Shown here: piece after piece, positions 51,560-62,361 of the stretch
Position numbering within the stretch: position 1 is the first letter of the stretch
Layout of the letters: the number at the start of each line of letters is the position of its first letter
Assembly (NCBI GenBank): GCA_002104895.1
Contig: MCFG01000027.1
Location: 238,168-302,167, forward strand
DNA: 64,000 nucleotides
Direction of reading: 5' to 3'
Source of the DNA: Anaeromyces robustus
Lineage: Eukaryota; Neocallimastigomycota; Neocallimastigomycetes; Neocallimastigales; Neocallimastigaceae
The notes under the pieces: model-generated
Seen by the model: only the letters and a program-made list of their open reading frames with translations
Database searches by the model: none
What the model was told of the DNA's origin: nothing
Translations under genes and position numbers: made by a program

Positions 51560-52080
51560 TAATATTATTATAATAAATTTTATAGAGGATGATACTAATG
51601 ATGGTGTAAAATTTTTAAGAAATTATTTAAATAATATTATCAATAATTTTCAATATCATTTAAATATAATGATAGTGTTATAACAAAAGGACTTATAAGT
51701 TCATATAGTTATGAATGGAATTATTACTATAAAGGAGGTGTATTATGTTAAATAATAGTGGTTCTTTATTCTACATTGAATTTTCAGATGTTAAAGGAAA
51801 TATAAAAAGAAATTATTAAATCTTGTGTGTATATAATAATAAAAAAAAAGTAAATTGTACAAAAAGATGTATATATAATTATTCGAAGATGTTAATAATA
51901 TATATATAATATGTAATTCAGATTCTAAATATTCTTTAATATTTAATATATTAATAAAAATTGTATTTTAAATGAAGAACCACCATTAAAGTATCGTGAT
52001 ATTATTTATAAATATTTAACTCTATTTGAATACTCATATATACATTGTGGTAAAACATATAAACAAGCATAATAGTAATA
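51560..52080 (+). pseudogene. Decayed protein-coding gene, family not recognised
   Basis: Coding-like plus-strand stretches in changing frames: NFIEDDTNDGVKFLRNYLNN, SVITKGLISSYSYEWNYYYK, GSLFYIEFSDVKGNIK, NEEPPLKYRDII and YSYIHCGKTYKQ, separated by frameshifts and stops. The residue variety is well above the local background. It looks like a dead fungal gene; I cannot name the family. Confidence 0.45.
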
Positions 52081-52439
52081 ATAATGAATGTTCTTCTAAT
52101 AAATGTTATTGAGAGAATATATAATCGTATATAATAAGTAAATAATAAATAAATAAATTATTCATTTTTTAAATTTTTTTTAATATATAAAAAATAAAAT
52201 ATTAAAAATAATTAAATATTTAATTAAATAAGTAATTAAAAATATAATTTATTATTTTATTTATTTGTTAATTAAAAAAAAAACTGAATCATTAACATTT
52301 CAAATAATCATATATTATTTTATATATGGTTAATATTATTTATCCCTACACTTCTTCAGAATTAATTGTAAATTCTAAAAAATATCAATAATTTTATACT
52401 GATGTTTTAAATTTAAATAAATAAAACATCGAAAATGTA

Positions 52440-52530
52440 TTCCAATCCTAGTCTAAAAAAAAATTGTTTGGATGTTCCTTCAGGTGAAACTATTGCTCTT
52501 AAGGAGCTATATATCGATAGTGGGGAATAA
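52440..52530 (+). pseudogene. Short coding remnant
   Basis: One open stretch (NPSLKKNCLDVPSGETIALK, then ELYIDSGE, then stop) with a normal amino-acid mix. It is directly followed by a minisatellite. Origin unknown. Confidence 0.3.
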
Positions 52531-52557
52531 AGACATTTAAATGAACTCCTTATTCAA

Positions 52558-52758
52558 AATTATATTATTTATAATTTATATTATTTATTTTATAATTTAT
52601 ATTATTTATTTTATAATTTATATTATTTATTTTATAATTTATATTATTTATTTTATAATTTATATTATTTATTTTATAATTTATATTATTTATTTTATAA
52701 TTTATATTATTTATTTTATAATTTATATTATTTATTTTATAATTTATATTATTTATTT
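52558..52758. repeat. 21-bp minisatellite, ~9.5 copies
   Basis: Unit TTATATTATTTATTTTATAAT repeated almost perfectly. Because 21 is divisible by 3 it keeps an artefactual open frame (seven-residue Ile/Tyr/Phe periods). Confidence 0.95.
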
Positions 52759-52774
52759 TGTATTTATGTTATAG

Positions 52775-52905
52775 TGGACATTATATTTTGTTGATGACAT
52801 TGTATTAGCTTCTATAGACAAGATCTTAGAATATTTTTGAAAAAGGTTCACCTATGAATTTTAGATTTAATCTATATTTGTACTAATTTCAGAAAAGTAT
52901 GAAAT
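52775..52905 (+). pseudogene. Possible reverse-transcriptase fragment
   Basis: Plus strand reads LYFVDDIVLASIDKILEYF then stop. F-V-D-D-I is compatible with the Y/F-x-D-D box of a non-LTR or copia-type reverse transcriptase. It is very short, so tentative. The insertion of LTR A at 52906 follows directly. Confidence 0.3.
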
Positions 52906-53518
52906 TGTAAGGTTTTGGGTGAAGTTTATTAACAACAGGTCCGCAAGCTTAAGTAACTCGAAAATGAGGAAACACAAAAAATTTTGAAAAATTAAAAGAC
53001 ACAAGGAATTAAAAAAATATGTTTTATAATTAAAATGTTTTTATTAATTTTTATTAAATTTAAAATATAATTATTTATTAATTAGTTATTGTAATATTTC
53101 GAATTACTTATAAAACTAGTTAATAAAAACGCGAAAGAAAAAATATTTCTTTAGTCGAAATTTTACACATATTTATACTTTTTACGGAAAAACAGTTTCG
53201 TTTGTAAAAAGTATTAAAAGTTCTAGAAACTTAGAAACTTAAATTTTTTGATTTAAAATGAATCTCGGGTAAATAAAATTCAAGATAAAAAGAAAAACTA
53301 GAATCTTTTAGAATTTAATCGATAAGATTTTATCGATTAAATTCGAGTAGTTTCTACAACATGGAAAAGTATAGAAAATTTTGATAATAAATTTTTAAAA
53401 TAAAATTTTTTCAAGATTGGGAAGAGTGAGAGTCGAACCTGAGAGTTTCGGCCTGATGATTCAAGTATCTGACCACTAGACCATGGTTACTATTTTACTA
53501 ATTCTGAGTTTCGTAACA
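52906..53518 (-). mobile_element. LTR A: 3' LTR of the degraded gypsy element
   Basis: On the minus strand the LTR starts TGTTACGAAACTCAG at 53518 and ends in TTACA at 52906 (613 bp). Just upstream (53519-53530 read minus) is a purine-rich tract AGAGGAGGACCA, the expected plus-strand priming site, so this is a 3' LTR belonging to the pol body at 53892. It is about 90 percent identical by eye to LTR B (60467-61051). It includes the tRNA-like segment 53419-53490 and a hairpin built on ATCGATAA/TTATCGAT. Confidence 0.75.
53419..53490 (-). promoter_or_regulatory. tRNA-like segment with Pol III A and B boxes in LTR A
   Basis: Minus strand: A-box-like TGGTCTAGTGG (fits TRGYNNANNNG) and B-box-like GGTTCGACTCT about 45 bp on. 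It resembles the D and T arms of fungal tRNA-Glu/Gln, but the acceptor stem does not pair well. Confidence 0.55.
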
Positions 53519-53891
53519 TGGTCCTCCTCTAGGATTCGGATACCAGACGAATCTCAAAATTAGGCTAAACTATAACAGAAAAATTTTATTAATGATTAAA
53601 AATTATTTTTGTGTAAAATTTCGAGTTTATATAATGATAAAAATATTGATAATAATAATAAAGAATTACATGATATTAATAATAAAATTACATGAATATT
53701 GATATTAATAAAGTTATAATATTATAATAGTAATAAAATTAACTAAATTTTAAACTAAGTATAAATATATTTTGACTATAGTAATAAAATAAATTTGATA
53801 TTAATAAAGTAAATAATATTTTAATTTTTATAGTGATATAAATAATTAATAAAGTGTTTAGGATTCATTTTTTAAAGTCTAAGTTTTTTCT
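53519..53891. other. 3' non-coding region of the gypsy element
   Basis: AT-rich stretch between the end of pol and LTR A, ending in the purine tract. It has many TAATAAA/TAATATT repeats and no ORF. Confidence 0.5.
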
Positions 53892-56406
53892 TTATTTATT
53901 GTTTAATTTATTGAATTTTTTGAGTAGTTCTGGACAATTTAAATTTGATTCAGGTTCCCATGAAGCTTCTGATAATGGGTAACCTTTCCATTTAATGAGG
54001 TATTGAGCTTTACCATAATGTTTCCTTTTATCAAGGATTTCTTCTACTTCGTATTCTTCTTCTTCGTTTACAATAATTGGTGGTGGTGGTTCCTTTTTCC
54101 TATTAAATTTATCTTCGTAGAAAGGTTCAAGTTCGGAAACGTGAATAATCGGATGAATACGAATATTTTTTTGGGAATTCGATTTTGTAGGATACAGGAG
54201 ATACTTTTTCAAGAATTCTGTAGGGTCCTATTTTTCTAGATTTTAATTTTTTATTTTTGTTTCGAATTAGTAATGAACTATTTATCCAGACTTTATCATT
54301 AATTTTATATTCTGGAGCCTTTATACGATGTTTATTCGCAAAAATTTCTTGTTTTTTAACTCCTGTTTTAAATTTTCTTTTAATTCCTTGAATAATTCAG
54401 ATAAATTTTTTGTAAATTGGTCTGCACGCGGAACATCTGAAGTACTGGGGATTGCTGGAGAAAATCTGGGGTTGTATCCATAATTGGCATAGAAAGGGGA
54501 TTCTTTTAAGGATTTTTGTATTGTGTTATTATAACAAAATTCTGCGAGGTATAAATAATTGTTCCAATCGGTTCCTTTGAAATTTGAATAACATCTAAGG
54601 TACTGTTCGATAACGGAGTTCACCCTCTCCGTTAGACCATTAGTCTGGTGGTGAAATGGTGAGGAGAGTTTCATCGAAATGTTAAGGGAGTTGCAAACTG
54701 AAGTCCAAAATTTTGAAGTAAACTGGGCACCTCTGTCAGAAAGGATATCAATTGGAAGGCCATGAAGTCGAAAAACAGTTATTTGAAGAAGGAAGGTCAG
54801 TAATGAAGTCCATTGAGAGGGAAGTCCAAGGGCGATCAGGAATTTCGAGAGGGTTTAAAAATCCGTAAGGTTTATGTCTAAGATCTTTAGCTCGGCAACA
54901 AACTTCGCAGGAGCGTACGTATTCTTTTATATCAGTGTTCATGGAAGGCCACCAGAAATCACGATTGGTTAAAGAGAGAGTTTTCTTGATGCCAAAGTGT
55001 CCAGCAGAGGGAGAATCGTGGCAAATATTAAGAACAAGGGAACGGCAACTAGTTGGCACGTATATTTTACCTTTGAATAGTAAAAAGTTATTTATTAACG
55101 AGAAGTCATTTTGTCCAGAAGAATTATTTGAGATAAGTTTATTATAGGTTTCTTGATAAAATTTATCTTTGGAGTATTCTTTGATAATTTTTTCGTTCAA
55201 GGATGAAACTATGGAAGCAACTGCACAAAAGTTTTCGGGTCTAAGTACCGAAAAAGGAGTGTCAATGGAAGAAAGTTCTTCATCGTTGGTAGCATAGTCA
55301 GGTCTACGAGAAAGTGCATCAGCTTTGCCATTAGCGGAACCAGCACGATAAACAATTTTGAAGTTAAATTCAGAGAGGAATAAAGCCCAACGTACTAATC
55401 TTTGTGACATCTTTTCGGGTTTCTTTTGATATAGAAGATTACGGTGGTCAGAAAAAATGGTAAATGGGATCGATGTGCCTTTTAATAAGTGTCTCCAATG
55501 TTCCAGAGATTCAACAATAGCTAGAAGTTCTTTGTCATATATCGGGTAATTCTTTTCTGCAGAGGTAAGAGATCTAGAGAAAAAAGCAACTGGATGAATT
55601 TTGTTATCCTTTAAAGAGTTTTGCGAGAGAACAGCCCCGATGGCAAAATTGCTGCTATCAGTTTCCACTAAGAAGGGTAGATCACGATTAGGATAAGCAA
55701 GAACTGGAGCAGAAGAGAACTTGTACTTTATTTCTTCAAAGGCATCTTGAGTTTTCGAAGTCCAACTGAATTTTATATGTTTCTTTAATAGAGAATTAAG
55801 AGGATGAGTGATTGCTGCAAATCCAGGAATAAAGCGTCGGTAATAGTTTGCCAAACCCAAGAATGATTGTAATTGTTTAACGTTTGCAGGGATAGGCCAT
55901 TCTAAAATCGAGGAAACCTTTTTTGGGTCCATGAGAATACCATCAGAAGATATTCTATGACCAAGAAAATCCAAGAAGGGAACACAAAATTCGCATTTTT
56001 CAAGTTTTGCGAATAGATGGGCTTTTCTTAATCTGTTAAGTACTTCAGATAAATGAACAAAGTGAGTGTCTAAGTCAGGAGAGAAGATTATTATGTCATC
56101 AATATAACAGAAGGAGAATTTACCCAAAATATCTTCTAATATGTCATTTATAAAGTGTTGAAAAACGGCAGGAGCGTTCTTGAGGCCGAAAGGCATTACT
56201 AGGTATTCAAAGTGTCCGTATTTGCAAGTAAATGCCGTCTTGAATTCGTCACCTTCTTTGATCCTAACTAGGTTGTATGCCGAACGAAGATCTAATTTTG
56301 AGAAGACTCTTCCTTTGGATAAATGTTCTAACATGTCGTTAATCAAAGGTAAAGGATAAGAGTCACGGATCGTAATATCGTTCAAATGTCGGTAGTCAAC
56401 TACCAT
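53892..56406 (-). pseudogene. Ty3/gypsy chromovirus pol (RT-RNase H-integrase-chromodomain), multiply broken
   Basis: The reverse transcriptase continues from the gag-protease frame (VMPFGLKNAP, YIDDIIIFS). RNase H (VETDSSNFAIGAVL, YDKELLAI, FSDHRNLLY), the integrase H2C2 finger (GHFGIKKT … C-E-V-C-C), the catalytic core with its DFI, SDRG and TERVN acidic residues, and a C-terminal chromodomain (YEVEEILDKR, YLIKWKGYP, SWEPESNL) follow in order. Lesions: a frameshift near 56410; an internal deletion of roughly 35-40 integrase residues plus a frameshift near 54745-54765; one-base shifts near 54335 (A-rich run) and near 54185. It cannot make a working polyprotein. Chromodomain elements tend to target heterochromatin. 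Confidence 0.85.
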
Positions 56407-56455
56407 TCTTTTTTAACACAAAAAATACAGGAGCGCCAGCGGGGGATTTAGATTT

Positions 56456-57940
56456 TCAAATAAATCCTTTTGCTAAGTTTTCCTCGATGTATTCCTTAAG
56501 TGTGGCCGATTCCTTTTCTGTTAAGGGGTAGATTGGCCCATAATATAGCTGAGTGCCAGGAAGAAGGTTTATCTCGCAATCGTAGGGTCTATGAGGAGGT
56601 AGCTCGTTGGCATATATTTCACTGAATACATCTTTAAAAGGCCGAAGTTTAGCAGGTAGTAAAGTTTGTATTTTGGATTCATTTTCCTTTTTTGTTTCCT
56701 TTGGAGGAATGTAGGCAGCAAAAGAACTGGGGAGCATTAGGCAATTTGAAACGTAATGATTTGATTTGAATGAAAGTTCTTTGGTTCCAAAATTAATAGT
56801 GGGATTATGTATTGAAAGCCAGTCAGTTCCTAATATAGCGCAATAGGAGGGTAAGTCAAGAACGTAAAATTTCACTTTGCAATTATGATTTTTATAAGTC
56901 ATTGAAATGGGAAAGGTTTCACCAAGTATAGTTTGATTTCCTCCAATTCCAGATATCTTGGGAAGATCTGTTTTAGTCGAGAAGGGTATATTATGTTGTT
57001 TAGCATAATATACATCCATAAGGCTAAGTTGAGATCCGGAATCTAAAAGAATTTTTGTGTTGATGGAGGTATTTGAGACTTTGAGAATGAATTTGAAAAT
57101 TGGTAACTTTAAGTCTGGTTGATCAGAAATTCTTGGCCTTGAACTAAAGTTTACTTCGGGATTGGTGATATGGGAGGTAGTAGAAGCTTTATTCTTTTTT
57201 CTAAGTGGACATTTTTCCCAAGAATGTTCAGAGGAAGCACAGTATGCGCAAAGATTTTCTCTTCTCCTTCTTTCCTTTTCTTCGTTCGATAATGGTCCGC
57301 GAGGTTTTTGATTTTGTGTTTTCTTGGAAAAACTTGGTTTTCTATTATTGTTGTTTTTGTTGTGATTATTATTGTTACTTGATTTATTTTGTGAGGTGAA
57401 AAATTGTCTCTGGGTTGAAATTCTGGAGTCAATTCTGGAAGCAATGGTTTGCATGGAGAGAAGTGTTCTAGGTCCTGTGAACATCTCAAGGATTCTGGTT
57501 GCAATTTGATCATTTAATCCGGCGAGAAAGGCGTCCATTTTTGCCTCTTCATTCCACGAAGATTCGTCAGCATACTTATTAAATTCTATAATATAATTTC
57601 GGACATCTCCCAGACGTTTTTGCCTTATGGTTCTCAATTTTTGGTTGACGATAAATGTTGAATCGTAATCTCCAAAAGTAGCCTTGAATCTGGAAATAAA
57701 GGCTTCATAATCGTTCAAACATGGGTCCACATTTTCTATTAAGGTTGCGGCCCAATTCATAGCAGAACCATATAATCTGGAGATAATGTATGCGACTTTA
57801 ATGGGATCTTCGGCGAATCTTTCGAGTTGCAACATAAATATGAGATTCATCTTGGCGAGAAATCCTTTGAAGTAGCGGCGGTCTCCACCAAAACCATCTT
57901 TGTTATTGACACTGGCATTAAAAAATGAATCTTCTTCCAT
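56456..57940 (-). CDS. Ty3/gypsy gag-protease with start of reverse transcriptase, truncated by a stop
   Basis: 494 codons from ATG. A Retrotrans_gag-type capsid domain occupies the N-terminal ~170 residues (YIISRLYGSAMNWAATL). An Asn-rich linker and a CX2CX4HX4C zinc knuckle (CAYCASSEHSWEKC) follow, then an aspartic protease with LLDSGSQLSLMD and ILGTDWL. The RT starts (YGPIYPLTEKE) but ends at TGA 56456-56458, exactly where the RT N-terminus normally continues (an Arg-to-stop change would explain it); open sequence continues beyond. Gag and protease are intact, pol is not. GC content is clearly above the surrounding DNA. Confidence 0.85.
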   Translation of the reverse strand: MEEDSFFNASVNNKDGFGGDRRYFKGFLAKMNLIFMLQLERFAEDPIKVAYIISRLYGSAMNWAATLIENVDPCLNDYEAFISRFKATFGDYDSTFIVNQKLRTIRQKRLGDVRNYIIEFNKYADESSWNEEAKMDAFLAGLNDQIATRILEMFTGPRTLLSMQTIASRIDSRISTQRQFFTSQNKSSNNNNHNKNNNNRKPSFSKKTQNQKPRGPLSNEEKERRRRENLCAYCASSEHSWEKCPLRKKNKASTTSHITNPEVNFSSRPRISDQPDLKLPIFKFILKVSNTSINTKILLDSGSQLSLMDVYYAKQHNIPFSTKTDLPKISGIGGNQTILGETFPISMTYKNHNCKVKFYVLDLPSYCAILGTDWLSIHNPTINFGTKELSFKSNHYVSNCLMLPSSFAAYIPPKETKKENESKIQTLLPAKLRPFKDVFSEIYANELPPHRPYDCEINLLPGTQLYYGPIYPLTEKESATLKEYIEENLAKGFI

Positions 57941-58119
57941 CTTCTAATTTTCGTTCTTATTGTTAAAATTGTTTATTGTTCTAAGTGCTTTGAGTAAAAT
58001 TGCCACAGTGAGTAGTTCTATTTCTAAGATTATTAATTTTATGATTACGAGTAGAATGTTGAAGTTCATAAGACAGGATAAAATTTAAATTTTTGGAAAT
58101 TTTAAGTAGGACAAATTTA
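57941..58119. other. 5' leader of the gypsy gag gene
   Basis: Non-coding sequence between the gag start and the inverted-end segment. No tRNA primer-binding site recognised. Confidence 0.4.
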
Positions 58120-58519
58120 TTTAAGGTAATTTGGGATTTCGCTTTTATGCCTTACAACAAAAAAATAACCGGCAAAAGCTACTAACTAGAGGTATATACT
58201 AGACCTCGAAATAAATATTAAAACTATATAATTAAAGTCGCTTCACCTTCACGACCAACCTCCAGCCTTCGGTGACTGAAGTTCCTTGTTTGCCAGAGCT
58301 TACGAAGGTATTGAACTTGAACGTCCGATATTGCAGTGCTTTTTATCACACAACAATTCCTTCCCCCAAGAAAGCGTGCTTCTCACACTACCCACTTTTA
58401 TCAATATCTAAGTAACTAATTGACTATAGTCTCTTAACCTACTAGAAACTAGTTATTTACGCCAAACACTCTGTATATGAGCTCTAAACGCTCCTAGTAT
58501 ATTTAAAAAAATTACCTTA
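58120..58519. mobile_element. ~400-bp GC-richer segment with inverted ends; candidate 5' LTR or MITE
   Basis: Ends TTAAGGTAATTT (about 58121) and its inverse AAATTACCTTAA (about 58509-58520) form ~12-bp terminal inverted repeats. The interior is far richer in GC than the flanks. Possible 7-bp flanking duplications AAATTTA (58113-58119 and 58520-58526) are weak evidence in AT-rich DNA. It sits where the gypsy element's 5' LTR should be, but shares no similarity with LTR A and lacks TG..CA ends, so it may be a separate insertion. Confidence 0.4.
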
Positions 58520-58549
58520 AAATTTAAACAACAGAAAAGTTTTATGGAC

Positions 58550-59949
58550 TTATTTAATTATAATTTTATTTGATAAAGGTTTTGGAGTTACATTTAATTT
58601 TTTGATAAGCTTATTGTTTATAAAATTACATAATGTACCACAGTCTAACATAGATTCACATGTAATTTTATTATTTTGGTTTTTGTTTACATCATTTTTA
58701 TTTTTACTTTTTGTGGGAAAATATGTGGTAAAAATAAAAAATGATGTGGGTAATTTCCCGCTTGATATTACATCAAAATTTGGGAAATTATAATTTATTA
58801 TTTTTGAATTTTGGGACTCCAAAGGAAGTCCATAATTTAGTTTTTTGTTTTATTTTGATTTTTATTGTTGTTATTATAATTATTATAATTATTTTTATTG
58901 TTATTATTATAATTATTATTATTATTATTATAATTATTATTATAATTATTGTTATAATTATTATTATTATTATTTCTACTATTAAAATTATAATTTGAAT
59001 TCTTCTTTTTTATATTCTTGCTACCACTACTATTTAATTTAATTCTACCTTTAATAGTAAGAGAATTTTCTAATAAAATACACTTAGTAAATACTGATTC
59101 TAAGGTAGAAGGGAATTCTTCCATTTGTTCAATTTCTTCCTGATATCTTGGATGAAGTCCATTATAAAAGAACATAGCAAGAGCTTCTTCACTCAAAGAA
59201 AGACCACGAGAATGAGATCTAAACTCTTCTATATAATTGTTTATCTTTCCGTAAGTATGTTTAATTTTAGTAAGCTGAATTTTTGCTAATTTTTTGCTGG
59301 CAACATCTGAAAAGCTTTTTCTAATTTCATTAATTAATTCAGCCATGGAAGAAGGATCATTAGCGTTATACTTAGCCATGTACCAATTTCTTGCGCCATC
59401 CCTTAAGCGAGATTTTATAAAGTTTATCTTCACTTCTTCTTGAACTATATTATTAGGATATGTTTTAAAAGTATCTTCGCACAACTAACAGAATAGATCA
59501 GTGTCAGTTAATTTCCCAGTAAAGAATCCAGGTTCTGGCACTTGGTTTAAATAAGTAGACATTGAGTTTCTCATAATAACATCGCTGTCAACATCACGTT
59601 GAGTAATGTTGGATCTTGTTTCGATGTTATTATTAGGTCTTGGAGTTTCGGCACGTTCTGTAGGAATATCCACAAATACATCGGGTTCTTGGGCAGGAGT
59701 TTGGCTGTTGATAAACGTACTAATTTTACCTATTTCTTGTAAAATAGCATCGTTGTTATTCTGGAGAGTAGCAATGTGATTTTCTAATTGAGTCTTAAAA
59801 TTATAAAATTGATCTGCAGAAATATAACTTTCAGTTACAGTTTTAATTATATGTTCTGCAGTATTTTTTGCTTCTTCTCTTATTGTTAAGACATCTTGAA
59901 CGGTAGCAAGATTACTATTACTATCTTCGCGAGCGGAGAACATTGTCAT
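58550..59949 (-). pseudogene. Second retroelement: broken gag and partial aspartic protease
   Basis: 59485-59949 encodes a helical N-terminal gag region ending at an in-frame TAG (59485-59487). The next frame continues with a capsid-like domain (RLRDGARNWYMAKY, FRSHSRGLSLSEEALAMFFYNGLHP) and a 60-residue Asn/Tyr tract. At an A run near 58840 the sense shifts by one base to a segment ending in a retropepsin-like active site (MLDCGTLCNFINNKL). A TAA at about 58550 stops it just before the GC-rich 58120-58519 segment. RT, RNase H and integrase of this element are missing. It is distinct in sequence from the 56456-57940 gag. Confidence 0.7.
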
Positions 59950-60466
59950 TCGAGGTAGTAACCAAACTAGGGTAAGGTTATTGTTAAGTTTCCAACTGGA
60001 TTAGTTTCTAATTTAATTAATATTACTAAGCCGAATGACTAATTATATAGTTTTATTATTAAATAATTTTATAATTAAATAATATTTAAATAATAACTAA
60101 ATTAATTGCAATGAAAATAACACAATATTTATTTAATAATAATAATAACACTTTTAATATTAACTTTTTAATAATAAATTTTATTTAAAAATATGATATT
60201 GATAATATTAATATAACTATATAATTCAGGTGTTAATAACCTTACAAAGAACATTAAATATAACTTTATGTTATGTTCTTTTATACTTTGTAAGTTTGAT
60301 AATAATAATATAAAATATAATATAAAATATTAATACATTAATTTAATACATTAATTTAATACATTAATTTAATGTGATACGTTAACGTATAATATAATTA
60401 ATAATTTGTAATATAATAAGTTATTAATATCGATATTAAATAGTAATAAAATTAATATATTATTCA
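59950..60466. other. AT-rich flank upstream of second gag
   Basis: No LTR or primer-binding site recognised. The last five bases (60462-60466, ATTCA) are the target-site duplication of LTR B. Confidence 0.5.
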
Positions 60467-61051
60467 TGTAATGTTTTGGGTGAATTATGCAACAGGTCCG
60501 CAAGATTAAGTAACTCGAAATAATGGACAACACGAAAGATTTAAGAAAGATAAAAGACACAGTTAATTAAAAATATGTTTTATAATAAAATGTTTTATTA
60601 ATTTTTATTAAATTTAAAATATAATAATTTATTAATTAGTTAGTGTAATATTTCGAATTACTTATTTAACTAGTTAATAAAAACGCGAAGAAAAAATATT
60701 TCTTTTGTCGAAATTTTACACGTATTTATACTTTTTACGGAAAAATAGTTTTCGTTTGTAAAAAGTATTAAAAGTTCTAGAAACTTAGATTTTTTGATTT
60801 AAAATGAATCTCGGATAAATAAAACTTAAAATAAAAAGAAAAACTAGAATCTTTTAGAATTTAATCGATAAGATTTTATCGATTAAATTCGAGTAATTTC
60901 TGCAACAAGGAAAAGTGTAGAAAAATTTGATAATAAATTTTTAAAATAAAATTTTTCCAAAATTGGAAAGAGTGAGAATCGAAACCGAGAGGTTCAGCCT
61001 GATAGTTCTAGTGTCTGACCACTAGACCATGGTTACTATTTTTCTAATTCT
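60467..61051 (-). mobile_element. LTR B, main part, split by a nested insertion
   Basis: Minus-oriented; its 3' end (…ATTACA) is at 60467. The LTR is interrupted after CTAATTCT at 61051; its missing 5' 13 bp (TGTAACGAAACTC on the minus strand) lie at 63745-63757. With these, both ends carry the same 5-bp duplication ATTCA (60462-60466 and 63758-63762). The total is about 598 bp, a solo LTR of the same family as LTR A. Confidence 0.75.
60964..61036 (-). promoter_or_regulatory. tRNA-like Pol III box pair in LTR B
   Basis: A-box TGGTCTAGTGG is intact. The B-box region reads GGTTTCGATTCTC, one base longer than in the other copies, so probably weakened. Confidence 0.45.
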
Positions 61052-61423
61052 TGATAAAGAATGAATAATTAATCTTAATTTCATTAAGATTACTAAATTC
61101 TTTGTGGCTTGTAGAACTTTCCTACATTCTATATTAAATTGAAATTTCCAAAATATATTACAATATAAAATTTATTAATATTAAATTATATTATTAATAT
61201 AAAAATTCAATATATTATTACTAAAAATCAATATAAAAATTATTAATATCAATTAAATATATATATTATTATTAATACAAAATATTTTATTATTAATATC
61301 AAAACAAAAATTATTAATATCAATAAATAAAAATTATAAAAATTATAAATTATTATTAATCAGCCACTTTTTATTAATATCACTTATAAAAATTATTAAT
61401 ATGAATTTTATTATCAATATCAA

Positions 61424-62019
61424 TGTAACGAATCCTAGAATTAGTAAAATAGTAACCATGGCCTAGTGGTTAGTCACTAGGACCATCAGGGCAAACGCTC
61501 TGGGTTCGACCCACACTAGTTCCAAATTTTATAAAAAAAAAATTTTTATTTTAAAATTTAATTACAAATTTCTGTATTTTATTCTGTATTTGTTTCTGTA
61601 TTTTATTTCTGTATTTCTTCATAGAATTGCATGGAATAAAATTAGAAACTTTAAGAAAAAATTTTATAATATTTCTTTATTTTTCTATAAGATTCATTTT
61701 CAATCGAAAAATCTAAGTTTCTAGCATTTTTCATTATTTTTTATATACTTTTATTTTTAAAACTATTTTTCCGAAAAAACTATAAATAGGTGTAAAATTT
61801 TACAAAGAAAATATTTGTTAAAATCGCACTTTTATTAACTAATTAGTTTATAAGTAATTTGAAATATTACATTACTAATTGTTAATAAATAATATTTTAA
61901 TAATTTAATAAATTAATAAAACAAGATCTCAAAAAACAAATTCAATTACTTATAAATATTATTACGAACCTATTGTGTTACAAAACAAAAGACAATCTTA
62001 TCCCATTAGGATTGTTACA
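61424..62019 (+). mobile_element. Solo LTR C with perfect 5-bp target duplication
   Basis: 596 bp, from TGTAACGAATCCTAG to …ATTGTTACA, flanked by ATCAA (61419-61423) and ATCAA (62020-62024). Opposite in orientation to A, B and D, and diverged in its 3' third. Confidence 0.85.
61451..61524 (+). promoter_or_regulatory. tRNA-like Pol III box pair in LTR C
   Basis: A-box TGGCCTAGTGG matches the consensus TRGYNNANNNG; B-box GGTTCGACCC follows about 45 bp on. Confidence 0.55.
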
Positions 62020-62361
62020 ATCAAAATATATTTATTAAAGTCAATTATAATAAATAATTAAATCAATTATATTATTATTAATCAATATATTATAAATATT
62101 AATTATAAAATAAAATAATTTTCATTCAATACTAAAAATTAGCCAAAAATTACTAATTACAATTACTTTTAAACATAACCAACTTCCTTGCCATACAATA
62201 ATTAGTAATAGTCCCTACCAAATTACACCCCAATTTCAATAATTATTAGTAATGATACAACAAAATTATGCACTAAGATATATTCTAATTATAATTATTT
62301 TATACTATATTATATTAATGAAAATTATTTTTAATTCAATTGATTATAAAAATTATATTAA

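Noticed and set aside
52541-52774. 77-codon ORF with seven-residue periodic repeats
   Set aside because: Product of a 21-bp minisatellite, not a protein repeat family.
53419-53490. A genuine tRNA gene
   Set aside because: A and B boxes fit, but the acceptor stem and anticodon arm do not pair properly, and the segment is part of every LTR copy.
52906-61051. LTRs A and B as the two ends of one full-length element
   Set aside because: Their flanking duplications differ (GAAAT beside A, ATTCA on both sides of B) and no primer-binding site follows B; B is a solo LTR and A pairs with the purine tract of the gypsy body.
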